Below the pieces are notes generated by a model. That model was not told the origin of the DNA, made no database searches, and saw nothing but the letters and a program-made list of their open reading frames with translations. The position numbers and the translations under genes are program-made. From Hetaerina americana (Eukaryota > Arthropoda > Insecta > Odonata > Calopterygidae), in contig JAKTNV010000024.1 in assembly GCA_022747635.1 (NCBI GenBank), forward strand, positions 248,001 to 312,000: a stretch of 64,000 bases of DNA, read 5' to 3'. Below are positions 1 to 13,000 of the stretch, piece by piece (within the stretch, counting starts at the first letter, position 1; the number at the start of each line of letters is the position of its first letter).

Positions 1-832
1 TTGAAACTGATTCCTTTTTAAGTCAATAATTTCTAATACCAGACAAATCTTTTTTCATTTAAAATATTGTTAAGGATATCTTGGCCTTAAAAATTCTATC
101 TTGGTTTTCTTGGTTGTGAGATTTTGTAATAAGTTTCATTTTTTTAACAAGTTCAAAGTGTTTATTATAAAAGATGGATGAAAACTATGATTAATTAATA
201 GTTTTATTTTGGTATTACATTTTGTAATAATTTTTCATTTCATATGATCTATAATACATTTGAATAGTGCTTGAAGATTTGTGCCGACCACTAAGATGTG
301 TTATTTATAATGCCTTTTGTACTCGGTGTATTATGAGAGAGGGCTTTATTCATTTCTTTAGTAGTACTAGAAATATTTCTCCAGCAATGAAATATTCATT
401 AATTTGGTTAGTTTTTCCCAGCTGTATCCATGGCAGCAATAACAACTGTAATATAATTCTGGATAAACAAGATGGCATAGGTCAGGAATGACATTTTCTA
501 AATACTTACAAAATGGATTTTACCCACTCAAATAAATTATATTGTCTTCATGGGAGAAACCTAGGGCTAACTGACCCTGCACTGTCTAAAGAGACATAAA
601 ATTACTTACTGAACTGGAATAAGGTTGGGTAGACAACCGATTTCTCTCGCATGATAGAAATTCTTGAACACTTAATATTGCAAATTCTCCATGATTCTAA
701 ATTACTAAGTTTCCATCATTCATAATTAAGCTGACCAAATCAACAGCCACATACAAGCAGGCAAGAAATAAAATAGCTTCAGGTATATTGGAAAAGTCGT
801 TGAATGGATTTTGTTTGATAATATAAAAATAC
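1..832. other. TTF2 intron 11, left edge
   Basis: AT-rich. No open segment encoding the expected motif IV-VI block of SNF2 proteins was found on either strand, so the intron continues beyond base 1. Confidence 0.6.
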
Positions 833-3800
833 TTGCTTTTGTACTGGGGCGATTGAGTCTAAATACTGGATTCTTCATCGTAAGAGGGTTCTTTTCTAAC
901 TGCTCTTCAAATTTATCATTTTTATCCTTATCCACATCAGGCTCTAATAGGTTAATGGAATTCAATTGGGAAATCAGATCAACATCAAGGCCACTGTCAT
1001 CCACAATTCCATTGGTTTTATAATCTTCATCCTCCAACATCTGTAGGATAAAATTTCATTACGATACCAATAATCATTTAAAACAAAAAGTAAGCATAAC
1101 TGATTTAAAGGCTTCCGTAGTATTTAAAAGAAAATACAAGAGTACAGAAAGAATGGAAAATATAATCATTGCATGGAATATCAGAGGAATCAATAGGAAG
1201 ATAGAAACCACAATTAAAATGATATCTGGCAAAACATACCTTTTTAATCATGAACAAATGGCTTGACAATCACACAACCAACATGTGCCTCGCCTAAAAT
1301 CAACACCAAACTTCAAAGTTAATTAACAGCCCCCTTAATTTAAGATTGCATTGGTATTTCAAAAAAATCTAGTTTTGAGTTATGAGAAACGCCATTGAAT
1401 AGAAGGAATGATGAGGCAAAGGCCCAGACATTTAGTCACTAATGCCTAGTGGGGAAATTACTTATCTATGAATGTTTGAGATGAGTCATACTTCTATAAA
1501 ACTAGGCATCAATTGCCATCAAGCATAGATATCGGGCAATGTGATAATTGTTGAGCAGTCATGAGTTTTCCACTTAAGCACTATGTAATCAAATATACTG
1601 TGAGCATTACATTATTTGAAACAACACCAGTTATTTTTCATGTCTGCTTTAATCTGTCTTACAGATCATTCACTGATGCATGTCTCTCCAAAATGAAGTT
1701 TTCTAATGGATTTTTACAATTTTATTGAAGTTCCCCAAATAATAATTGCTGTTAACATGAGTAGTTTACTAAGAAAAAATTATTCGCCTTGACTGGGATT
1801 CAAGCCCTCCCTTGCTGTCTGGTCGAATGCTTTAGCCAGTTCTACTAATAAATCCTCTCACACACTGAAATTTTGGAGGCTTTAAATGAACAAAATGTTG
1901 CACCACAGTCTACAAGGTTACTTACAAACACTAGGTTTTCCCTTTGACAAATTCAAAGAAACTGCAGGAGATACCGCAACAATAAATTTTAATTGAGTAA
2001 TTCACTGATGCACAATTTGTGGATGACATCATTAAAATTTACTGTCAGAGTATCTCCAGCAGTTTCTTTGAATTTGTCAAAGGTATGACTATTTTATAAT
2101 AGCTCCAGTCATGCCAACTCTATGGATAATGAGATGAAGATTTTTGTGCAGCATATAAAATGCGACACAAGATTGGCCATGCTATTAGTAGATTCATTCT
2201 CCGAACCCCACAATCAGCCAAACAAATACTTCTATGGGATATTGGCAGATATATTTATCAATAAAGTTAATATAAATTTTTAATGAAACAGTCAATTTTC
2301 ACATTTAGGGATTTAAAGTTTGTGAAGATTATTATTTGAATTATGTCATCTGATCCTTATCTACTATCTCTTTGATTTGTACTTGAGACTGCGAATGGGG
2401 CACAGAAAAAATTTAAAAAGCATGAATTCCCAAAACCCAATTAGCTAAAATCCGATGGCAAAGAATTATTTTTTGATATAAATTAAATCCATTGATGGTG
2501 AGGTACATTAAACCAAAACTTTGCAACAAAAGTGCAATAACACCATGAATTTCTTAAGAAAAAAGACTTTTAACAAAAGAATACCAACATACAGACTGTA
2601 TTAACCCGGGATGGCAGCAGATTTGACGAAGCCGAAGTAGGAGAACAAGCAAATGGTGGGACTTCACACTACGATCTGGAATACTCTTCATAGCTTCCAC
2701 AGCACTCCCTGGTAAGAGGGGGTTTGACCAAATTTCTAATTCAATAGAAAGGTAAAGAAAAGAAAATGATAGAGGTTAAAAATTTACATGGAAATTATCC
2801 AATGCTATAAAACGTATACATTCTCAATGATAAAAATAATTTCTGAGTTGCATAAGGAAAGGCGGTGAACAATAACATTCTAAGACTGACATACACAAAG
2901 TTTCACTCACCAGAAATACCAGAGGAGAACCCGATACCATTTTGGCCAGCAGTGGGTGCCACGTGAGAACCTGGTTCATCACCATTCAGTCTGCTTTCTA
3001 TTCTAGCTGCATGCTGATCCATAAATTTTGCAAAGAGATTTCTGCAGGAAAGAGAGACTTTATTCACTCCAATTCATATGGCATAAGAAAACAAAAGCAC
3101 ACGTTATGTAGTATTAAGGAAAATCTAAAAAATCTTGGTTTCAATACTTCTAAAAATGATTCCTCACATTACAATTAAAATAAAAGGCATAAAGTGAAAA
3201 CTGTCTGTAGTCAAGCTTAGATTGAACTAAAAATTTTCCATTGAGCAACGTTTATGTAATACTCGGGTTTGAGATAAATGAGTAGCACAAGATGTTTAAT
3301 GCAAGCATATGCAATATTTGCATCAGTTTTCGAACCAGTTATCCCCATAAATACAGTTAAATACATGCGCCAGTGGATATTTTAAAAAGGTAGCATGACT
3401 TTTTTTCTTCTTTGCCACCACCTATTTCCATATTATTCTCAATGCAATCAATCTCCCATTCTTAAAAATTAATGTTCCAGTCACAAAATGCTGTCCCCAA
3501 GTTTTTCATTCAATCATATGCACACCCCTTTGACATCTCCTCCTGTACATCAAGGTTCAAGTAACATGGCAATTCCAATAGAGTGGATTCCTTGCTTTAT
3601 GCACACTATGTGAATGCTTTTTCCCATCATTATCAAGTCTTACATTATTTTTCCTCATTACCCATCTCTACTGAGGGAAAGTGCGGCAAAAGAATGATCT
3701 TTGTCTACCCATGCCCGAGAAAAGTTAATTTTCAGCAAACTGATGAACGAATTTTTCCCTTGTGGTGACATGCAATGATTTTTTGATGCAGTCCTCAGAG

Positions 3801-6800
3801 AGGCAAAGTACAATGAAAAAAGAGACTCTCTATACCAAATGACTGAAACACAAATCTTTCAAACTTAGAAAGACAATCTTTCTAGCTTGAAAACAATGTG
3901 AAAAATTACTGAATCTCTACATTGATTCTCACTGTCAATTATAATTACATTTCCTTCAACCTATGAAGAAAAAAAAGACCATTTTTCTACCAATGAATTG
4001 GATAGCTTACAATAAAATGCTGAAAGGATGTTTCTTGAAACAACAGCTGCTTTGCCATTATACATTTCTAAGCTCTGATTTAACAGTAATTTGGACAAAA
4101 ATGAACCATGGGAGACAGATGGGCATTTTACATCAATATCAGAAGCCAGGATTCAGAGCGTCAGAAGTGTTGCCATGTGTATCACTCACTCAAAATCAAA
4201 ATTCAATGGAATGAAAAAAAAATGTAGCATGAAAAATGTGGAGAACTGAAAAAATATACACTGACTATGGAAAATATTTCATAGTAGAACAATGAATAAC
4301 AGTTCTGGATAAATTTTTCCCTTGGAATGGAGACTTTCACAAATGCGCAATGCTTACAAACAAGAAAACAAACTATACTGATACTGCTGGTGCTTTCAGT
4401 CATAGATTCATTATTACTGAGAGATTGTCATAAAGGCTTCATCAAGGTATAAAAGAAGAATTTTCAACCTTCATTATTCATGTCACTGATCAAGGACAGG
4501 TTCACTCACAAGTAAATGCCCACTTCAGCAATTAGAAGTATTTTTTGACTGAGGTCGGCTGTCTATAGGACATTTAGCTTATGTAGATAGTTAAGGCTCT
4601 TCTACCCAGGTTGCTCAAAAAATATTTTGAAGCAAGAGTATACAATTAACTACTATGTAATAGGGCAACTACTATTCTCAAACACTACATCCTTGTTACA
4701 AAAAAGGATGCAATGTATGAAAAGATGGCATTCAAAGGAATGGTGAGAGCCACTTGAATCAACAGACAAGAAAAGTATGTAATGGTAAATGGAGTGACTT
4801 GGTGGAACATCTAAATGATGCATAGGAAAGAAAATGGCAGGGCAGGGATCAGCGGCAAGGAGAGGGGAGAGGAGGGGGCGCTTTGTTTTGGGAAGAGGGG
4901 GGAAGTAATGGATTGTCACGGCAAGGGGTAAATGAAGGTTGGTGTATTACATCTGGGTTGGATTTAGAAGAGAAAAGATTATGCAGGGATGACTGGAAAG
5001 AGTACAATTTCTTGTTAACTATGTTTTCACGTGGGGAGGTTTGATCTACAAGAATTTTCTAGCTGCTCAAGTGCATCAGTTCTTCGGCTATTCTTTTCCC
5101 TCTTTAGAATAATGGGTTTGACATGGTTAATGGGTTCAAAATCAGGAGTGTAGAGAGGTGGATCCAAGTGTCATCCACATTAATGAATCGACATAAAAAC
5201 ATCTTGCTTGCTTCCCTTAAACCACTCCAAAAGAGCCATGGAAATTTTCATTTGAATGCATTTTTGGTCCAAAGTGTGCAGACGTGGCAGCCGATGTGCA
5301 GATAACCTACATATGTCCAATTCTTCAGTCAATATATGACAAATGCATTTTTTCAATATGCCTGTAGCCTTTGCTATCTAACCTAAATTCAATGGTCTTC
5401 TAGTACTATTTGGTGAACTTTATCAATGTTATCAATGGTTGCTGCCGTTTTTGGCTGTCCCCAAACACTTATCATCAGCCAAGCTGGTATGGCCACGTTT
5501 AAATTCAGCTGCCCAAAATTGCAGAGACCCCATACACAAGCATCCTATTCATCTTTGATTTGCATATGCATTTTGCCTTTCAAAAACAAATATTTAATGA
5601 CACCTCGATACTCAATTTTTTCCCTTTTCACAAAACCCTCAAAACGAATCACTCAAAAAATTCTCAAACAACAACTGAGAGTCCAAAATAGCCGAAATTT
5701 TGGTGAGATCCCTCCAACGTATGCAAAAACAGATTCTCCAACTATTGTAAAACGCACTGCCACCTTCATGATGAGGTCCGAAACTTTTAGACATCCCACA
5801 TAAATTAAAACCTTTACATGCACGGTAAGACTAACAATATGTATAGGGATGGTGCTAGAACAAAAATTCATGAGGAACATAAAAAAAACATGAGAAGCAT
5901 TCATTTGCAACAGAAGTTTAAATGCAATTCAACAGGGGCTTTTTTGGGAGAGAATACACCAGATGATGAAGCATTGGTAATGATATTCTTTCACCTTTTC
6001 CATTCCCCTAACCATTTCTGGTATGAACAAGCACCGCAAAAAAAATGAATTTGTAGTTAAAACATGATAATTAAAACTATAGTCAATATTACCTGGATAA
6101 GATCAGGATCTGATCATACACAGCCTGTTCAGATGGTTCCAAATCAATCTTAATTTGATGGAACTGCCTTTCCGGAAGAGAAGCAAGGCTCCCTGAAGAC
6201 TGAAGCTGCTCCTTTGTTCGCCTCAGCATGAGACTCTTCATCAGCATATTCATTCTTTGAGCCCCAGCCGCAGTTTTATTATCAACCCAACGCCTCCAAG
6301 TCTACAAAGAGGTTAAAACTTGTTTCAGCATCATGAGAAATCATTTTATGATGAAATTTACCATAACAATATGAGTTGGAATGTTGTTAAAAATATAAAA
6401 TCAAGTTTAGAATCGACTGGAAAATGGAAAAATCTTCATACCAAATGAAAAATTACTCATTCCTCCATATATTTATTCTACCCACCATATATTTATCAAA
6501 TGGAGAACATCGTAGAAAGACAATCAGTGCAAACAGATCCAATTCCTTATTGTGGATTGGTGTACCAGTGAGAGCCCATCTATATGTTCCTTTTAAGCAG
6601 CAAACAGCTTGAGATGTTTGACTTTTATGATTTCTTACAACGTGAGCTTCATCTAAAATAATTCTTGTCCACTCCAGTATGTGTAAGGGGCCATCCTCCT
6701 TCTGAAAAGTTATTGTTAAGATTACAAACCACTTCCTTATTGAAACATTCAACTTCACAGATATATCTTTAATTACAGCAAATCAAAAGATAATCACTTG

Positions 6801-9800
6801 TTTATAAAATTAGCAAAAAATTAGCTCATCTAATTTATTTTAGCCATTTTTATTCATCCCTTCATTGCTACTAGGTGACATTTTAAAAATTTATTTCCAA
6901 CTCTCAGCAACTAGATGTACGAAGCAAGTCCCATAAAGATACTGCTGAGTAAAATGATAGCAAAGTTTAGCTGGAAAATATAATGTATAAAATAAATTAT
7001 ATATTATTGAATCTGAGAAAATTCCAAAAACAAAAGTGTGACAAAGAATTAAATTATTAACTTAATTTTTTTTAAGTGATTCTCATGATTCTTCAGGCCC
7101 AAATAAAACACAACACTATATCAGCATGTTGGCTGAATATTAAGTAATGTTGCATAAGAAAAGTGGAATCATTGTACACATAAGAGAAATAAATTATCAA
7201 AGAATACATATGTACATAGTATAGGACTTAATCTGTATGCATATACAGTTGCGTGAAAGAAGAGCAATGGTAAAAAGACCTTAGTTGCAGGCAATGGCTG
7301 AATAAAAACATTAAAATAATTACAGATGCTGACTGATAGATAAAAAAACTTAATTTAAGTGGCATAAACTGAAATTACCTTGGATGAAACCTTCTTCTGT
7401 ATACTTGCACACTCTCGCATAACAATTCCATACGTGGTGATTACAACATCATGCCTTTTCAAACTGAAATATTTTCAGATAGACAGGATTTAAGAATGTA
7501 ACATGGCTCATGATTAATTTTCTGTCTGTCAGACATAAACATCCAAATAATCCTAGTCAATATGCTGATGATGCAAATGTTCAAAAGACTAAAATATCTA
7601 AAGTCTTGTGAGGCATGACAATTGTAACTGAATTATATAAAATTCTCTAAATGAATACAGTTGTGAACTAAAAAAGAACCCATGTGGGGAAATGGTGAAT
7701 AACCTAGGTAGATTTGACTTGGAAGCAACATTCACTTAAAGTTGATGATTAAACTGGGGTGAGACATTTCAAATAACAATGTGTATTCATTACATAGGAT
7801 TAGATTTTAGCTGATTTATGGTTAGAACAATATTCAAAACTCATTATTTCATAGAAGAGCCATCAAAATAACCTTTTTGGAAACGCAATAGTGAAAATGG
7901 TTAAGGTGGCTGTAAAAACTAAGATGTAATAGGGCTAACTTACCTTTTTATACCATTAGAGCGGTCTGTACCATGATGAACATACAAAGACAACGACGAC
8001 TGCTTACATCTGCGATCAATCTCATTTTTCCACTGACCCAGGAGACTTGTAGGACAGACGATAAGTGTCCCTCCTCTTAAGTTGCCACCCAAATCTGATT
8101 TTGTTAAAAATGTGGAAGTAATAATTTTTTTAACGGTAATATATGCAAATGTCATTAGAAAATTATATCTGCTAAATGATATTAATCACTACTTTACATA
8201 TATTCTAACAACAACTAAGTGACATTTACTTCACAGCCACCAAGGTAAAGATAACTACCACAAACACAGTAATCAACCCGAAGGTTCGTTTGGTAGGTGA
8301 TGGCAGAGTTCACCAAGTACTATACCCGACAGCGTGTGAAATTCACACATTAAAGTAGGCGGGCCAGTTCCTTTCACTGTTTTCCGTTTTGGTCTCCCAG
8401 GGAGATCTGAAAACCGAAAAATCACATAGCTTGGGTGCAGCTGAGGGTGCCCAGAGAGGCTTGCCCGGGCATTCAACCTGGGCCCTCCGGTCAGTAGTCA
8501 AATACTCAACCCCTGGACTACCACGACGACCCTTAAGATAACTTAATCACTAAATAATTTCCAAATTTTAAATTAAAAAAAATGGATATCCAAGTTCACA
8601 CAGGTATTTAGCTCCTTCCAGGATAGGTGGGCAAATGTTACAAAGTTGCAAGCTACAAAATTTCACTGTGTAAAGAGAATGGCATCTGGAATGCTTACAT
8701 CCAGTGAAAAGGAATCACAATAATAGTCAGGAAATTTCAGGCCCTAAAGCAGGGATGGCGAACTTATGGTATGCCAGCCTAGAGTGGAACAGTGCAATTA
8801 TTTTGGCAATCAGAGCAGGGAGGGTGCTGAAGGAAATTCCACAGTGATGGATTGGCATGCGATTCAAGAGTATACTCTTATTACGTAAATAAAAGTTGGC
8901 AGTCAATCGCCAAAAGGGTGGCCATCACTACCCTTTAGCATTTCTATATTTTTGCCTAAAGCTAAAGCAAAGTACTTTGCAAAAAGAATAAAGATTTTTC
9001 AATGTTCATTTTCGGACTAAGGTTGATGGTCAGCAAATAAATAAGAATTATATGGTATTGAAATGGCCATGGTCAGCACCATATAATTCATATTGATGAT
9101 ACCTGGAATCATCATTTAATTGGACTCAATGAAGGATTATAATCAATTAGCAAATAAGGATAGAATTATTCCCATGGCATGGGTGAATTAATTTGTTATT
9201 TTAAATTGCATTTAAGAGAAATGATGGAATTTCTCACACAATTGAATGGTATTATGCTAATTTATGCTTCTTGTAAGACATCAAAGAAGTTGCCATCACT
9301 TTTAAATTCCATTGAAAGTATTGGTAGTTATGAATAAAACAGACACATGGTCAGCACCATATAATTCATATTGATGATACCTGGTATCATCATTTGATTG
9401 GACTCAATGAAGAATTATAATCAATTAGCAAATAAGGATGGAATTATTCCCATGGCATGGGTGAATTAATTTGTTATTTTAAATTGCATGTGAGAGAAAT
9501 GATGGAATTTCTCACACAATTGAATGGTATTATGCTAATGTATGCTTCTTGTAAGACATCAAAGAAGTTGCCATCACTTTTAAATTCTGTTGAAAGTATT
9601 GGTAGTAAGAATAAAACAGACACTCATAAAAATGTAATAACATTTCATTAATATAAATTGGACTACACATATTAATTGAAACTTACCTTCAACTTGCTCA
9701 TCCCTTATAAGTTCCTTGTGCTTTAGAATCAGTGAAATCATGGAAAGAGTTTTTCCAAGTCCCATGTCATCAGCTGAAAGAGAAAAGTGAATGAATTAAA

Positions 9801-9968
9801 GAATTTCTACTGCCGGCAATTGCAAAAAAAAAAATATATATATGTATAAAATATCTTCGAAATGGAACGCTCTTCGGCGTTATTCGACAGCCGTGCTGTC
9901 GAAACGTAAAATAACAAATTGTGAGTGTCCTTTCTTTGTGTCTCTATATTCTAAAAATCTACATCTGT

Positions 9969-10039
<71 letters not shown>

Positions 10040-13000
10040 ATACTGTCAAGATATATATATATATAGAGAGGGTCACCTACAAATAAATGGTTTTAATACT
10101 TATTATAGTCCTTGGAGGACTAAAATTAGGTCTATTCTATCTGCTAAGAAGTTATGGATCCTTTGAATCAAACCAAATTTTTCAATATTGTTAATTTGGA
10201 TTAAGTCCTCAAAATTTCTCCTCAGACACACCCTTCTTCCACATTGATTCCCTCACATCTGTACTCTAAGCACTGCCAATATCTGAGGAATAAATTCCAA
10301 AGAGCCATTTCAATCACGAAACTGATTTGAAATTCCATTTCACAGGATGTCCTGCTAACTCGAAACAAATGTGTATTCTCTTAATGAACTATAAAGCAAT
10401 TTGTTGTAGCAATTAGACCTGAACAAAGAATTTTTTACAAACGACTTCTTCCAACCACAAATAATAACATTATTTAGTGAACACACAGATCCACATGTCT
10501 TCAAAACAGGGTTGCAGCACTGAAAAATATACTGAGTAAATGAAATATATAATGCATTGTGTGGCTGACACTAGACAAAGTTCCCTAAACCAAGTTTAAG
10601 TCAACTTGGAATACCAAATATTTTCTCTTTGCACTCAAGCATAGACACATTTATGTGCCTTTCAGTTGGCATGTTACTTGTAATCAGTTAGATCATTGGT
10701 TGAGCTAATTTTTAAGGTATATATTTTTTGAATGAGCATTTAGATTAGCATTAATGGCTTGATTCACAGGAATACCTACCAAGAATTCCCCCTGATGGTA
10801 CCTGCCGCTCCCTCCAAAGCATCCATGCCAAACCATGACGTTGATGAGTCATAAGTGTGATTTTAAGTCCTTTGGGATCCTCTGACATTACATCCTCTGC
10901 AGGGCACGTTTTCAAGGAGTCGTGCAGGTTTTTCAGTGAATCCATTGTCACACTATCCATGCCACGAATCATAGAAAAGGTGTTGGAATAACATGACTTA
11001 CCGGAGGGCTTGTTCACAGAATTCATATCTGGAAGACAATGGAAATAGCTGGTAAAACAAAATGTACACAGCCTTATGTGACCTATACAAAAAAACTTTA
11101 TAATTACATTGTAAGCTAATACCTGGTGTCATCTATTAGCTTAACTAGAACACGGTAAAGTATTTAAACACTACTGCATGCACACATTTTCTTATCAAGC
11201 CAGAAGATGGCTTATTATTGGAGCTTGACAAGAGTATGAAGCTCTTAAACTCCCCAACTAATCAGCTTTATTTCAAGAATAAAGTCACTGGTGCAGGCCT
11301 TGAAGTCAAAATTAAAGCTGATCATTGAGAGACTGAGTTGCAGGTTCCACAAATATAGCCCTATGAAATCACTTTCATCGATTATATAGGGTGGATAGAA
11401 AATCCAAACATGACCTTACTTGCCTTCACAATCAATACAAAGGCTACTGATACAGTGTGCATACCCTTTAGTACCTGTTACAGGAGTTTCCTACTTGTGA
11501 AGTGAAATATGAATGGAAAGTTATCAGAATAAATAAATAAATTATGGTATAGGGAATTTTTATAATTTACAGAAATTAAGGTAATCTCTTTTTTTTCCTT
11601 TAAAAACATTTAAATTGAAATAATGACTGATTCAGTAGAGATCATAGATCACAAATAGAGAATTTTCATTTTTAACTGATTCATTTGCATCATATTCAAA
11701 ACTATTGTCACCGAGGATATTCAATAGCATAACCAACTTTTAGGGGAGTTTCCTACATCTAAGAACATCTAATTGAATTAGTTGAATGTGCAGCATAACA
11801 TATCCATTCAACATAACTAATTGAAAAAAAGAAAGTTCATTTTAACATGAATTTAAAAAGGCTACTTCTTTCATGTAAATTCACAGGCCATGGTGATGAC
11901 TTGTCAAGGACTAACAATACATTGCTAAACATTTTATTTTTGTTTGTTTCCTGGCTACAACTTTTGTCAAATGAGTTCATCATGCGATACATAGATGTCT
12001 TTAGTTTCTGAATTTGTCAAAGAAACCTCGGAAAATTTTCGGAAGGTATTTTGTAGGTGATGATGCCGTTGGAGTGTCATTTCAAGGAAGAAGCATCTTG
12101 TGGAATTTTCAGAAGCATCTTCCAGACTGACCTGGCCGCATTCTTTGCGAGGAAGTGTGTAAATCCTCATGAAGTCCAACTTTGATTTTCCACTAACCGA
12201 TGCAAATAGCCATGGGCCAAGAAACTATTTATATAGGCATAAGTTTCATAGTGAAAGGTTGTGTTAAATGCCATCCAATGTAAGTTCATCCAAAATGCAG
12301 TCAATAATGATAAAGGTGTCAATTCATGAATATAGAGAGAAATGTAATCAGGCAATACATTTTAAGGTGTCCAAAGAGAGAGAATATTTTTTCAGTTCAG
12401 TAACCTACTTACCTTCCCTGAATATCCTTTTATAAAACTAAGCAAGAAACTTTGACTGCAGAAAAATCACCAAAAGCAGAGACATCATTATAGCTTATTT
12501 TGGATTTGATGCTACAATCATAGAAAGGGGCGATGGAGTTATGCACCAGTAATTTTTTGGAACAGCAGCATTGATTTTAGACCACTATTTTCACAAAATT
12601 TAATCAATTAATTGCAGCAATAATGCAAAAATAAATTTTACAAAAGAGAGTTAATATTGAAATATACTGAAACCAAATTGTCAATGTATTCATCACAAAT
12701 GAAACTCTTCCAGATTTCAACGTGATTAGCTTGCCAATATACATTCAAAGTTTCATCTTTCAAGTAGCCAAAAGCAATCCCCTGGACTTGTACGTATTCA
12801 TTTCGTAATGGATTATATTAATTCACTGATTCACATATAGCTATAAATTATATTGCACTAACTACAACTTCCATTGTTTCCGTATTATTATGAATAAGAA
12901 AGTCATGACCAAAAGAGGACAAGAGTTTTATTAATTTTACAGATGAAAAATATTGGTGGATATTGATAAAACTTTCATAGTTTCCGGTTAACTGTACTAT

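Noticed and set aside
9069..9624. Short direct repeats as a possible CRISPR-like array
   Set aside because: Only two long units without spacers, in an intron of an animal gene; a plain tandem duplication.
11967..12179. Possible extra TTF2 exon (70 codons, minus)
   Set aside because: No acceptor/donor pair in the required phase and no match to TTF2; exons 2 and 3 already join in phase.
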